Shown here in pieces: positions 7,206 to 15,612 of a stretch of DNA of 64,000 nucleotides. Below the pieces are notes generated by a model. It saw only the letters and a program-made list of their open reading frames with translations, searched no databases and had not been told where the DNA came from. Position numbers and translations under genes: made by a program. How positions within the stretch are numbered: position 1 is the stretch's first letter; each line of letters starts with the position of its first letter. The DNA is from Lewinellaceae bacterium (lineage in GTDB: Bacteria; Bacteroidota; Bacteroidia; Chitinophagales; Saprospiraceae), in contig JADJUJ010000017.1 of the NCBI GenBank assembly GCA_016710765.1, positions 81,723 to 145,722 of the forward strand, in the 5' to 3' direction.

Positions 7206-8425
7206 ATGCCAAACTTGCCAACAGAAGCATTCATCGTAGAAGGTGTAAGAAGTCCAATAGGTAAATTCGGTGGCACGCTATCGGCGGTCAGAACCGATGA
7301 TCTTGCGGCTCATGTCATCCAAGCCTTGCTGCAGCGGCTGCCGCAACTCGACCCCGCTGCTGTTTCCGATGTGATACTTGGATGCGCCAACCAGGCTGGA
7401 GAAGACAACCGCAATGTTGCCCGGATGGCCCTGTTGCTTGCAGACATGCCATTTTCGGTACCTGGTGAAACGGTGAACCGCCTTTGTGCCAGCGGTATGT
7501 CGGCAGTAATCCAGGCACAACGCGCCATTCGAAATGAGGATGGAGCAATTTTTATTGCAGGAGGCGTGGAACACATGACCCGCGGACCTTACGTGCTTAG
7601 CAAGTCGGCACGGCCTTTTGGCAACGACGCCCAAATGTTCGACTCCAGCTTTGGCTGGCGTTTTATCAACCCCCGCATGGAAGCCATGTACGGCACCGAA
7701 GCCATGGGAAATACAGCAGAAAACCTGGCTGATTTGTACCAAATTTCCCGACTTGATCAGGATAAGATGTCCGTTTGGAGTCAGGAAAAAGCCGCCAAAG
7801 CACAAGCAGAGGGGCTTTTAGCGGTCGACATCGCCCCGGTAACGCTACCGGCGATCAAGGGAGTAAGTGGTGTTTTTGAACAGGATGAGTTCATCAAACC
7901 CGGTACCAGTTTGGAAATTCTCTCCAGCTTGAAGCCTGCATTCCGAAAAGATGGCAGTGTAACGGCGGGTAATGCCTCCGGTTTAAATGACGGTGCTGCA
8001 GCGCTGCTGATCGCATCCGGATCGGCCCTGTCCAGTCATAGCCTGACACCCCTGGCACGAATTGTATCATCGGCTGTAGTGGGCGTAGAACCCCGTATTA
8101 TGGGCATTGGCCCTGTTTATGCCTCACAAAAAGCGCTGGAGAAGGCGGGCCTCAAACTGCCGACATGGATGTTATTGAACTCAATGAAGCCTTTGCTGCC
8201 CAGGTTTTGGCTTGCACCAGAAATCTGGGATTAGACGACGCAGACCCGCGCATTAACCCTCTGGGCGGGGCCATTGCGTTGGGGCACCCTTTGGGCATGA
8301 GTGGCGCACGTATCCTGTTGAGCGCTGCCCGACAGCTACAGCGCAGTGGCAAGCGCTATGCACTCTGTACCATGTGTATTGGCGTTGGGCAAGGCTATGC
8401 TGTTGTTCTGGAACGAGCAGGATGA
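7206..8425 (+). CDS. Acetyl-CoA acyltransferase (3-oxoadipyl-CoA thiolase-like; frameshifted)
   Basis: Two frames join into a thiolase of about 405 residues. The N-terminal part has EAFIVEGVRSPIGKFGG, the nucleophile Cys in NRLCASGMSAV, and GGVEHMTRGPYVLSKS followed by SSFGWRFINPRM. That combination is typical of the PcaF/PaaJ branch, which cleaves 3-oxoadipyl-CoA to succinyl-CoA and acetyl-CoA. The C-terminal part has VIELNEAFAAQ, GGAIALGHPLGMSGAR with the catalytic His, and the second Cys in CTMCIGVGQG. The frames meet at about 8159, where AAACTGCCGACATGG would need one more G to read KLADMDV. All catalytic residues are present, so a one-base sequencing deletion is likely. The nearest aromatic-catabolism gene is paaA, 45 kb away. 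Confidence 0.88.
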
Positions 8426-8436
8426 GTCAACGCCTA

Positions 8437-8665
8437 AGCTGGGCTTTAGCCATTGGGTGTTGGTCTTTGGCTTCGATCTCGATTATTGGTGCCTTATGCA
8501 ATCAAATACCGGAGAAATCGGAATTAAATTTTGAACACCCTTTTTAAAACAGCAGGTACATTATTTATCAACGAATATTTTGTTAATAAATAATACATTG
8601 AAAACCAAATAGTTAATCCTTCGGAGCAAAGCCAAAGACTAAAGACCAATGGCTAAAGCCCAGCT
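8437..8665. repeat. Inverted-repeat element between thiolase and lipoprotein genes
   Basis: The left end AGCTGGGCTTTAGCCATTGG recurs exactly as its reverse complement at the right end. After 7 unmatched bases a further 10 (TCTTTGGCTT) also match, giving arms of about 37 bases. The centre is AT-rich and non-coding. It fills the gap between two convergent stop codons, so it may be a miniature transposable element or a large bidirectional hairpin. Confidence 0.6.
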
Positions 8666-8680
8666 AAGAGATGGAGATAT

Positions 8681-9147
8681 TTATTGGTCGTCACCTTCAG
8701 AAGAAGACGATTCTTCGGTTAAGGTATCCACTGGTGCGGTATTGGATAAGGTATCCTGAACATCGGGATGCAGGTCTTTTTCAAAATGCATTTCGAAATT
8801 AACGCCCCGCATCTCGAGCACAATCACCAGGCTGGAATCGGTTGACTCCAATATTTTATAAACAACCGGAGGAGCACTTTTCTGGCGAATCTCCTGCTCC
8901 CGCAGTTCATAAGCAGTAGGCGTGCCGGCTCCCAAAGGCAGGTTGGTTTCCATAGTGCCATTGGCATTAAACTGAAAATAAGTGCCCGCCAGGGTTTCTG
9001 TCTCTTTTGATTGCGCAGGGCTTTGGTCAATTTCCATCGTCCAGACAAGGCCGCAGATGGCGTTGACGTTACATTACAAGCTGCAATGGCAACAGATAAA
9101 ACAGTTGCAATTGAAAGTAGACAAACAAAAGAATTAGGCCTGAGCAT
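8681..9147 (-). CDS. Small lipoprotein, lipocalin-like opening (frameshifted)
   Basis: Two minus-strand frames join into a protein of about 155 residues. The first has a lipoprotein signal (LLSIATVLSVAIAAC, Cys at about 24) and the segment ALSGRWKL, resembling the start of lipocalin-like domains. The second continues with MEIDQSPAQSKETETLAGTY, FNANGTMETNLPLG and an acidic tail ending ESSSSEGDDQ. The switch lies at about 9015-9030, next to CGATGGAAATTGACC. The protein probably sits in the outer or inner membrane as a lipoprotein; its function is unknown. It is 27 bases downstream of cas6 on the same strand, but I see no functional tie. Confidence 0.65.
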
Positions 9148-9174
9148 GAATTTGGGTATTTTGATGGTCTTATG

Positions 9175-9966
9175 TTATTTGAACTCCACATATCCAAAAC
9201 CCAGGAAGGGGAACTCGCCAAAGCCTGCGAAGTAGCTGAATTCCATGAGTGGAATTGGCATAGTAACCTCAAACTCATAGGCAAAACCGCGCAGCTGAAG
9301 AATTCCTTCCGGATTGGGCTTTAAGTGTATTAACCTTGACTTGGAGGGGCCCAGGAGCCTGAAATAAAGCGGAAAGGAGGGATCCATGAGTTTCATGGCC
9401 GCCAGAGACTTGTATTGTTTGGCAGCTTTGAAGCGGCGCACCTCATGGTGGAAGAAGCTGACATCGTAATACTCGCTATCAGGCAGTATGTACAAATTGG
9501 CCAACTTGCCCTCTTCAACTGTGGTAACTGATATCGGTGAAACGGCCTTGAACTGCATGGTTTCCGAAAAATTAGGCACCGGCATTATTTGCCAGTGTTT
9601 CACTTCAAAACTTGCCGGCTTTCCTTCCAGGGTGCCCAACATCAGTGGGGTTTGCCGGAAAAGATGAACAACCTGTTGCTCGTAACCCTGTTCAATATAA
9701 ATGGAAACACTCAGCTTTACCTGGTTGCCCAACAGCTTGAACTCCTGCCGAACCTGGTCCATTTCGTAGGGATAAATGGCCAATGGGCTGAAAGTAAACA
9801 ATTTAAAATTACGGGCAGTGAGATCGAAGCCCAGTTGTTGCACATGCGCAGATAACTCTGCACCGGCGTTTGCCAGGACAGAAAAGACCCAGTTTGAAAT
9901 CTCCGATTGATAGTTAATCGGAATAATCGTGCCCTTTTGACAGGAAAGGCTGAACTGAATTCTCAT
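9175..9966 (-). CDS. cas6: CRISPR-associated endoribonuclease Cas6 (orphan)
   Basis: Cas6 cuts CRISPR precursor RNA inside the repeat. The 263-residue protein starts MRIQFSLSCQKG and continues with PINYQSEISNWVFSVLANA and FKLFTFSPL. It ends with FAGFGEFPFLGFGYVEF, the glycine-rich G-x-G-x(5)-G-x-G loop of Cas6. I take the ATG at 9966 because it begins the first ferredoxin-like strand. A His near residue 41 (SAHVQQ) is a candidate catalytic residue. No other cas gene and no CRISPR array occur anywhere in this window, so it is either a remnant or acts on an array elsewhere. Upstream, TTTAATCT occurs twice in tandem (9974-9997). Confidence 0.8.
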   Translation of the reverse strand: MRIQFSLSCQKGTIIPINYQSEISNWVFSVLANAGAELSAHVQQLGFDLTARNFKLFTFSPLAIYPYEMDQVRQEFKLLGNQVKLSVSIYIEQGYEQQVVHLFRQTPLMLGTLEGKPASFEVKHWQIMPVPNFSETMQFKAVSPISVTTVEEGKLANLYILPDSEYYDVSFFHHEVRRFKAAKQYKSLAAMKLMDPSFPLYFRLLGPSKSRLIHLKPNPEGILQLRGFAYEFEVTMPIPLMEFSYFAGFGEFPFLGFGYVEFK

Positions 9967-9978
9967 AGTATTAAACAA

Positions 9979-10364
9979 TTAGATTAAAGGCAGATTAAAG
10001 GCTTCCACCCTTCTTTAGGAAATTTTGACCGCGAAAAGTAAGGAAAAATTGGCATCCTCAAGTATTTTTTGAGGAATTTGCTCGAAATTGCAGGCACAAA
10101 AACAGACGGGTGATGTCTTTGACACCACCCGCCAGCCAATGAAGCGTGATTAATTTGAAAACAGTGCAGGCAAGTTGCTTATAAAGCAAGGATTGGGTTT
10201 AAAATGAATACCTGCATTGGAATAAATTTGGCTCTTTCAATGCGATGCCACATTCTTGTGAATGCCCTCAACCGCATCGATTGCTCTTTTGAGATTACAG
10301 GGGGAATAAATAAAAAACAATGAAGCGTATTGTGGATTACGAAGGCGGGGGCCTCCTTTATTAC
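9979..10364. other. Intergenic stretch upstream of cas6
   Basis: This is AT-rich sequence with no convincing gene. On the minus strand it holds the short direct repeats TTTAATCTGCC TTTAATCT just upstream of cas6 and a partial promoter-like TACTTTTC. No CRISPR repeats are visible. Confidence 0.5.
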
Positions 10365-10532
10365 TTATAAATTACCGTCTTCAGGACGGATAAATTCTGC
10401 AACTGATTGACTGCCACTATCCTGAACCTGAAATCCGAAGGATGTTTCTGGCGATTGGTTACCTTCTGTGAGATTTGCGGTGGAACCGGTGAAATTGAAA
10501 AAGAAACTCAGAACGATAGATAAGATTGTCAT
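10365..10532 (-). CDS. Possible small exported peptide (55 aa)
   Basis: The frame starts with ATG at 10532 and encodes 55 residues. It has an apolar N terminus (MTILSIVLSFFFNFTGSTA) and then a polar tail with GNQSPETSFGFQVQDSGSQS and a C-terminal PEDGNL. The N terminus resembles a short signal sequence, so the tail could be exported. It is transcribed away from the helical-repeat gene at 11046. Short frames occur by chance, and I see no complete promoter, so the call is tentative. Confidence 0.35.
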   Translation of the reverse strand: MTILSIVLSFFFNFTGSTANLTEGNQSPETSFGFQVQDSGSQSVAEFIRPEDGNL

Positions 10533-11045
10533 GGCAGTGCTTTTAGTTTTGATAGGACAAAGATCCTACTACGAAAGCGCCTGCAAAAGGACAAAGTAAT
10601 CCCTTTCAACCCATGCAGATTGATTAAAAAGCACCTATCCTGCAGCTGCGGTAACTGAAAGAAAAAGAAAGAAAACGGAAAGAGACGTAGGATTACCGAA
10701 GACTAAACTGTTCTATTTCAATATATTACACCATAATCTTGATTAAATATTTTTTGGTTTATAAGGAATTGCACGCGTTAATATTAAAAATAAACTCTAT
10801 TCATTTGGATACTGCGTTCGAGAAAAAAATTAAGACTAAAACGCACTGCACAGAAGGAAATCCACTTTAAAATGCGACATCTATAGCCAACTATTTTTAC
10901 CCAAAAGCAATGATGTATTCACATTTTCTCCATAGTACAGTGCAAAGATGCACCTGCTTTTTGCCTGAAACAAGGACAGTTAACGGCTTTTCAACACATG
11001 CAGTTATAATCGAATTTAACGCAAAGCACTAATAATCAAAATATT
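10533..11045. other. AT-rich intergenic region before the helical-repeat gene
   Basis: About 510 bases of low-GC sequence. I see no open frame of interest, tRNA, or repeat. It probably carries the promoter of the gene at 11046, but no TAnnTTTG box with a good spacing could be picked out. Confidence 0.4.
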
Positions 11046-12581
11046 ATGAAAACCTTGGAGTTTGAAGCCCTCAAGGAAGTTGTCAAATTAATCACCAAGA
11101 ACAAGACGAAGCAGCTGGATGTAATCGGCTATGGCAACCAGGGAGACTCATTAATTGACCAACTGTATGAGGGCATTTCAAAAGATAAGTTTGACGACGA
11201 TGATCAGGCGGCAGAGTCCTTATTCGAAAGCCACGCAAAAGACCCGAAGTACAAACGCCTGCGTTATCGCTTTCCGGCAACTGGTGAATGCCGCCTTTTT
11301 ATCGATGCACAAGAATCGCTTTTCGCCGACCAGCGACGTGCGATTGTGAGTTGCTACCGCGATTATGCAGCCGCTCAGATTCTGCTCGGACGCAGTGCGA
11401 ACAAGGCTGGCATCTTTTTACTGCAGCAGGTGCTGGAACAATCCACGAAATACGAATTAACGGCGCTTAATGCCGATATCACGCGCTCCCTCCGCCGGCA
11501 ATATGGCACTATATTAAACGACCTGATCGCTTATGAAAAAATTGTTGAGCAAAACCGGCAGTTTGAAAAGATGCGGGCCGCTGAAATCCTGGCCTATGAT
11601 TATTACGACGTACTAAGTAAGCACTATCTGGTTCATCAGACACCTAACACGGAAGTGCACAACATCGCTTCAAAGTATTACGATGAACTGTTGGCGTATA
11701 AAAAGGACGTAGATACCGCCGAGTTCCATTACTACACCTTTATGGTGGGTATGATTAAGTACTCGTCGACTGCCGATTATGAATCGGCCTATACCATCAC
11801 CAAAATGGCATTGGAACAGCTTAAGGATCGTATCAGCATGAACCGAGGCCGCATTTACGGCATCGCCCTGCAGGAAATCTTTTGCATTACCCAGCTGAAA
11901 ATACGCGATGAGGAACTCGCCAACAAAGCTTTTGACTACTGCCTTTCCCTGACCGACCCCGACAGGTACAATTGGTTTAAAGTATTGGAAACGAAATGCT
12001 ACTACCTGCTCCATGCGGAGCGATATCAGGATGCATTTGAGGTTTATAAGGAAGTATTTGAAAGCCCGGAAAGAAATAACCTGACCGGGGTAACACGCGA
12101 CAGTATCAAATTGCTGGAGGCCTACCTACACTTATTGGCTAAGTTGAGTAAGATCGACGCCAAAAAAATGCAAGACCTGGTTGGCCCATTCAACTGGCAG
12201 GAATTCATGACGCCATTCGAGGTTGTAGATCGCGACCGGGAAGGGCTGAACATCCCCTTGCTGCAATTGCCCATCCTCATCAGTATTGCTGAAGGCGATT
12301 ACGACAACTATGGCCGATCGGTAGAAGCCCTGGACAAATACCGGCAACGGTACATGGAAACAGAATTGAACAAGCGCAGTGCTTGTTTTTTAAAAATGCT
12401 CATGGCCCTGGCCAAGTGGAATTATGAGCAAGATGCGTCGGAACGGAAAATCCAGCGCGAACTCGAAACCATGCAGGCACTCAAGCCAGACAACAATCGC
12501 CAGATGTTTTTTGTAGAGGTGATTCCTTATGAGCAGCTCTGGCCCATCATGTATGAACACGTCACCAGGCAAAAGGCTTAA
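11046..12581 (+). CDS. Large helical (TPR-like) protein of unknown function
   Basis: The 511-residue protein has no signal peptide or membrane helix. Almost the whole length is predicted helical by eye, with repeated pairs such as AAQILLGRSANKAGIFLLQQ, ESAYTITKMALEQLKDR, ELANKAFDYCLSLTD and RYQDAFEVYKEVFE, which look like degenerate tetratricopeptide hairpins. The first 60 residues form a charged module (TLEFEALKEVVKLITKNK, QLYEGISKDKFDDDDQAAE). I do not recognise a named family. TPR proteins often bind peptides or partner proteins. It is monocistronic, ending at a strong terminator. Confidence 0.75.
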   Translation: MKTLEFEALKEVVKLITKNKTKQLDVIGYGNQGDSLIDQLYEGISKDKFDDDDQAAESLFESHAKDPKYKRLRYRFPATGECRLFIDAQESLFADQRRAIVSCYRDYAAAQILLGRSANKAGIFLLQQVLEQSTKYELTALNADITRSLRRQYGTILNDLIAYEKIVEQNRQFEKMRAAEILAYDYYDVLSKHYLVHQTPNTEVHNIASKYYDELLAYKKDVDTAEFHYYTFMVGMIKYSSTADYESAYTITKMALEQLKDRISMNRGRIYGIALQEIFCITQLKIRDEELANKAFDYCLSLTDPDRYNWFKVLETKCYYLLHAERYQDAFEVYKEVFESPERNNLTGVTRDSIKLLEAYLHLLAKLSKIDAKKMQDLVGPFNWQEFMTPFEVVDRDREGLNIPLLQLPILISIAEGDYDNYGRSVEALDKYRQRYMETELNKRSACFLKMLMALAKWNYEQDASERKIQRELETMQALKPDNNRQMFFVEVIPYEQLWPIMYEHVTRQKA

Positions 12582-12599
12582 GATTGCCTGATCATGCAT

Positions 12600-12637
12600 A
12601 AAAAAACGCCGCGCACCCTATGGTACACGGCGTTTTT
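12600..12637. terminator. Bidirectional terminator
   Basis: AAAAACGCCG pairs with CGGCGTTTTT around an inner ACC/GGT pairing, with A/T runs on both sides. It closes the helical-repeat gene on the plus strand and can serve the coiled-coil gene on the minus strand. Confidence 0.85.
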
Positions 12638-12744
12638 GGTATTGGCGAAAATGACTGATCGCAGAGACCAGTTCAGAACAGTGAAAACCTTTTGCATCTG
12701 CGGATGCATGTGAAGCAAAAAGCCAACACTTACTGGTTCAACCC

Positions 12745-13776
12745 CTAGTTGAAGAAATTATCATATTGATTGCCGCCGCGTTCTGTTTTGTTTGGAACAT
12801 TAACGGGAGCATTCAAATCCAATACGTCGTCGGAATTTTTAGCCTGGGAAATGATTTTGTTTTTCTCACCTCCTAAAAGGAAAGAAACACCCTCTTTTTC
12901 CCACTTGTCCAACATGGCCAGTCCTTCTTCTTCGAAAACACCATTTTGGAGATCAATTGATTCCATGATGTTCTTAGACATGTCCATAAAACGCTCCATC
13001 TCCCCAACTTTCTGCCCTACATCTTCCGCCATGGCTTCCAAGGCCATATCATACATGTACTTCTTGTCGGAGTTGCCGCTGAGGATATTCATGGCGGAGC
13101 GGATGGCGCTGTGGCTTGCTTTAATGGCTTTGTACTCCTGCTCTTTTACGTACACCTGATCCTGCAAGTCCTCGAGCATAATCTCAGAGTTCTCGTACAT
13201 TTTGGTTAGTACCCGGTAGAGGACTTCCATACGCTTATAGAGGTCGTCGAGTTTCATGTTTGACTCCTGTAAGCGACCCGCTTTCCGTGCCTTTAAAACC
13301 ATAATAGCATCTCGGCCGGTTTCTTTGGCTTTGCTGGCCATACTGACATTCGTCTTGATGTCTCGTTGGTTCTGCTTTATAATCTCGCTAAGCTTGTACA
13401 TCTGCCCTTTGAGACGGCTAATCTGGGTATTCATTTTACCCAGATTGTCCTTCAAATCCTCGATATAACTTTTCAGAATACCAATTGGGTCCAGCTGCAC
13501 AAATAGTCCGGTCACCCAACGCATCACCGATTTGTACATGTACCATACCAGGTTCCGCATTTTAGGATCCAGCACGACATAAAGCAATGCGCCTAGGGCA
13601 GCCAAAATACCAGCCAGGTAAAGGGTGTTCTGCGCCAGGTCAATCAGGACCGGCAGCGCTTTATACAACAGGTAACCGCCACCCAAAATAATTCCTCCGA
13701 GGAACAGGCCACCGGTTAATCCTTCCGGGCGTTGCCAGAAGTTTTTGGGTTTCATGGGTTGTAATTCAGTACTCAT
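12745..13776 (-). CDS. Membrane-anchored coiled-coil protein (PspA-like)
   Basis: The start is set at the ATG of MSTELQPMKPKNFW (13776); the longer frame upstream is non-coding leader. The 343-residue protein has two hydrophobic helices (about 21-38, GGLFLGGIILGGGYLLY, and 45-66, NTLYLAGILAALGALLYVV). About 200 residues of charged heptad-rich sequence follow (SYIEDLKDNLGKMNTQISRL, KLDDLYKRMEVLYRVLTKMY, LEDLQDQVYVKEQEYKAIK). The tail is polar. The coiled coil resembles PspA/IM30 proteins, but those lack two N-terminal membrane helices, so I use the name only as a structural analogy. The function may be membrane maintenance. Confidence 0.7.
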   Translation of the reverse strand: MSTELQPMKPKNFWQRPEGLTGGLFLGGIILGGGYLLYKALPVLIDLAQNTLYLAGILAALGALLYVVLDPKMRNLVWYMYKSVMRWVTGLFVQLDPIGILKSYIEDLKDNLGKMNTQISRLKGQMYKLSEIIKQNQRDIKTNVSMASKAKETGRDAIMVLKARKAGRLQESNMKLDDLYKRMEVLYRVLTKMYENSEIMLEDLQDQVYVKEQEYKAIKASHSAIRSAMNILSGNSDKKYMYDMALEAMAEDVGQKVGEMERFMDMSKNIMESIDLQNGVFEEEGLAMLDKWEKEGVSFLLGGEKNKIISQAKNSDDVLDLNAPVNVPNKTERGGNQYDNFFN

Positions 13777-13960
13777 TTTTTTGTTGGTTGGTGATGAATG
13801 GGTCAAAGGTGGTAGAAACAGTAACGATATGCCAGATTCGTCGTCGATTGTCCGGGAATTTTGGACAAAGTAAGGAAAAAGTGTCGACAAAAACACAAGC
13901 CGGGGTTTGAAAACAATTTTCTTTGTGGGCTGTTCCGCAACAAACCTTTGCCTAGCACCT

Positions 13961-14725
13961 ATGACTTTCGACGTCACCATTCCCGTATTAAATGAAGCAG
14001 AAACGCTGGACCAGCAGGTTCGGACGCTTCATCGTTTTCTTAGCCAGCATTTCCCCGAAAAATTTCAATGGCGGATTGTACTGGCAGACAACGGCAGCAC
14101 CGACCGTACCCCGGAAATTGCCATAGCGCTGGGTAATGAATACCCCGAAGTTCATCTGGTCCGCGTGCCGGAAAAAGGTGTAGGGCTGGCGCTCAAAACC
14201 TCCTGGGCGAAAAGCGATGCCGATATCGTAGGCTATATGGACCTTGATATGGCTACCGATCTGCAGCACTTCATTCAGGCTTACAATGCGCTGGCGACCG
14301 AGGGCTATGACCTGGTGTATGGCTCCCGGCTCCACCGAAAGTCAAAGGTCATTGGGCGAACCCTTAAAAGGGAAATCACGTCTCGAGGATTCAACACCAT
14401 AATAAAATGGTACCTTGGAACACATTTTTCGGATGGTATGTGCGGTTTTAAATGGCTTAAAAGAAGCCACTTCCCGCTACTGCTCGAACATGGCGCCAAC
14501 AGCAATGGCTGGTTTTTCAGCACCGAACTTCTTGCCGTGGCCGAATGGCAAGGCTTGCGATCCTGTGAACTCCCTGTAAAATGGACTGATGACGCTGCCA
14601 ACAGTAAAGTGAACATCCCCAAACTGGCGATGCAATACCTGAAATCCATGCAGCAGTTGAAAAATGGAAAAACAAGTAGTAAACTCCTGACGATTAAAAA
14701 CGAATGGCTTTGGATCTTATATTAG
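13961..14725 (+). CDS. GT2 family glycosyltransferase (DPM1-like)
   Basis: The family-2 glycosyltransferase core is clear: VTIPVLNEAETLDQQVRTL at the N terminus for nucleotide-sugar binding, then LADNGSTDRTPEIA, and the acidic metal site YMDLDMATDL. A later GMCGFKWLKR and GWFFSTELL resemble dolichyl-phosphate mannosyltransferase-type enzymes, which move a sugar to a lipid carrier. At 254 residues there is no C-terminal membrane domain. I choose the ATG at 13961 because MTFDVTIP starts the fold. The last 22 bases overlap the next gene, so both are probably translated from one mRNA. Confidence 0.85.
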   Translation: MTFDVTIPVLNEAETLDQQVRTLHRFLSQHFPEKFQWRIVLADNGSTDRTPEIAIALGNEYPEVHLVRVPEKGVGLALKTSWAKSDADIVGYMDLDMATDLQHFIQAYNALATEGYDLVYGSRLHRKSKVIGRTLKREITSRGFNTIIKWYLGTHFSDGMCGFKWLKRSHFPLLLEHGANSNGWFFSTELLAVAEWQGLRSCELPVKWTDDAANSKVNIPKLAMQYLKSMQQLKNGKTSSKLLTIKNEWLWILY

Positions 14726-15612
14726 GCTCGGCACAGTGGGGATGGACCACCGATCGGCAAACGGCATTTCAACTGCTGGAAACCTGGCAACAGGCTGGTT
14801 TTCGGGCTATCGATGGTGCTACAAACTATCCGATCAACAAACAGCGGGAAGATTTTCGACGCGCAGAGGGTATTTTGCTCGAGTTTATCCGTGCCCATCA
14901 GGTAACCGACCTGAACATCACCATGAAAATTGGCAGCGTGGACAATCTCCGCAGCCCGGACCATAACCTGTCGCCAACTTTTCTTATGATGATGACAGAG
15001 GAATATCTTCGGCTTTTCGGAGAAAACCTGTCGGGGATCATGGTGCATTGGGACAACCGAACGGACCCGGCGCTTATTTCCGAATCCCTGGAAGCCCTTG
15101 CCTCCCTCCACGAGCGGTATGGCTTGCAAATCGGCCTCAGTGGCATCGCACATCCGGAAGCTTATGCTCAGGCACTACAAACCTATCCAATGCCCTTGCA
15201 CATCCAGGTCAAACACAATATTTTCCAATCCGACCTCGCCCGGTACAAGCCACTTTTCCAATCCCAAAACCATTTTTTTGCCTACGGAATCAATGCCGGT
15301 GGGGTAAAACTGAAAGCCCCCTACCCTGCTGAGAGTACTTTCATGGCCAGGGGGGGAAACCCCGCCGTTTGGCAGGAAAAACTGGACGCACTTCGCGCCT
15401 TACTCCCACAGTGGAACATCGCCACGGTGCGCCCACCTGTTCAACGGATGAACCATCTGGGCATGATCTATGCCGGACTAAACCCTATGATCAAGGGGCT
15501 GGTTTTGGGTACCGGCAATCAGGCGCAACTAAAAGAGACCCTTGATTTTTACAGAAACCTGGACGTTTTTGATTACCAGGACATTTGGAAAGCGTTGGAA
15601 AAAATGAGTTAG
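14704..15612 (+). CDS. Aldo/keto reductase family protein
   Basis: The 302-residue protein shows a TIM-barrel AKR layout: LILGSAQWGWTTDRQTAF, then RAIDGATNYPIN (Asp and Tyr of the tetrad), ITMKIGS (Lys), IMVHWDNRTDP (His) and later QVKHNIFQ and VLGTGNQAQLKE, where NADPH would bind. Substrates of this branch are unknown. It overlaps the glycosyltransferase by 22 bases, which suggests a shared role in sugar or nucleotide-sugar chemistry. It converges with the large secreted protein gene, overlapping by 4 bases. Confidence 0.85.
   Translation: MALDLILGSAQWGWTTDRQTAFQLLETWQQAGFRAIDGATNYPINKQREDFRRAEGILLEFIRAHQVTDLNITMKIGSVDNLRSPDHNLSPTFLMMMTEEYLRLFGENLSGIMVHWDNRTDPALISESLEALASLHERYGLQIGLSGIAHPEAYAQALQTYPMPLHIQVKHNIFQSDLARYKPLFQSQNHFFAYGINAGGVKLKAPYPAESTFMARGGNPAVWQEKLDALRALLPQWNIATVRPPVQRMNHLGMIYAGLNPMIKGLVLGTGNQAQLKETLDFYRNLDVFDYQDIWKALEKMS

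Noticed and set aside
9979..11045. CRISPR array next to cas6
   Set aside because: I searched this stretch for regularly spaced repeats and found only a short tandem TTTAATCT.
12745..13776. True PspA/IM30 assignment
   Set aside because: The two N-terminal membrane helices and the tail are not typical; only the coiled-coil style is shared.
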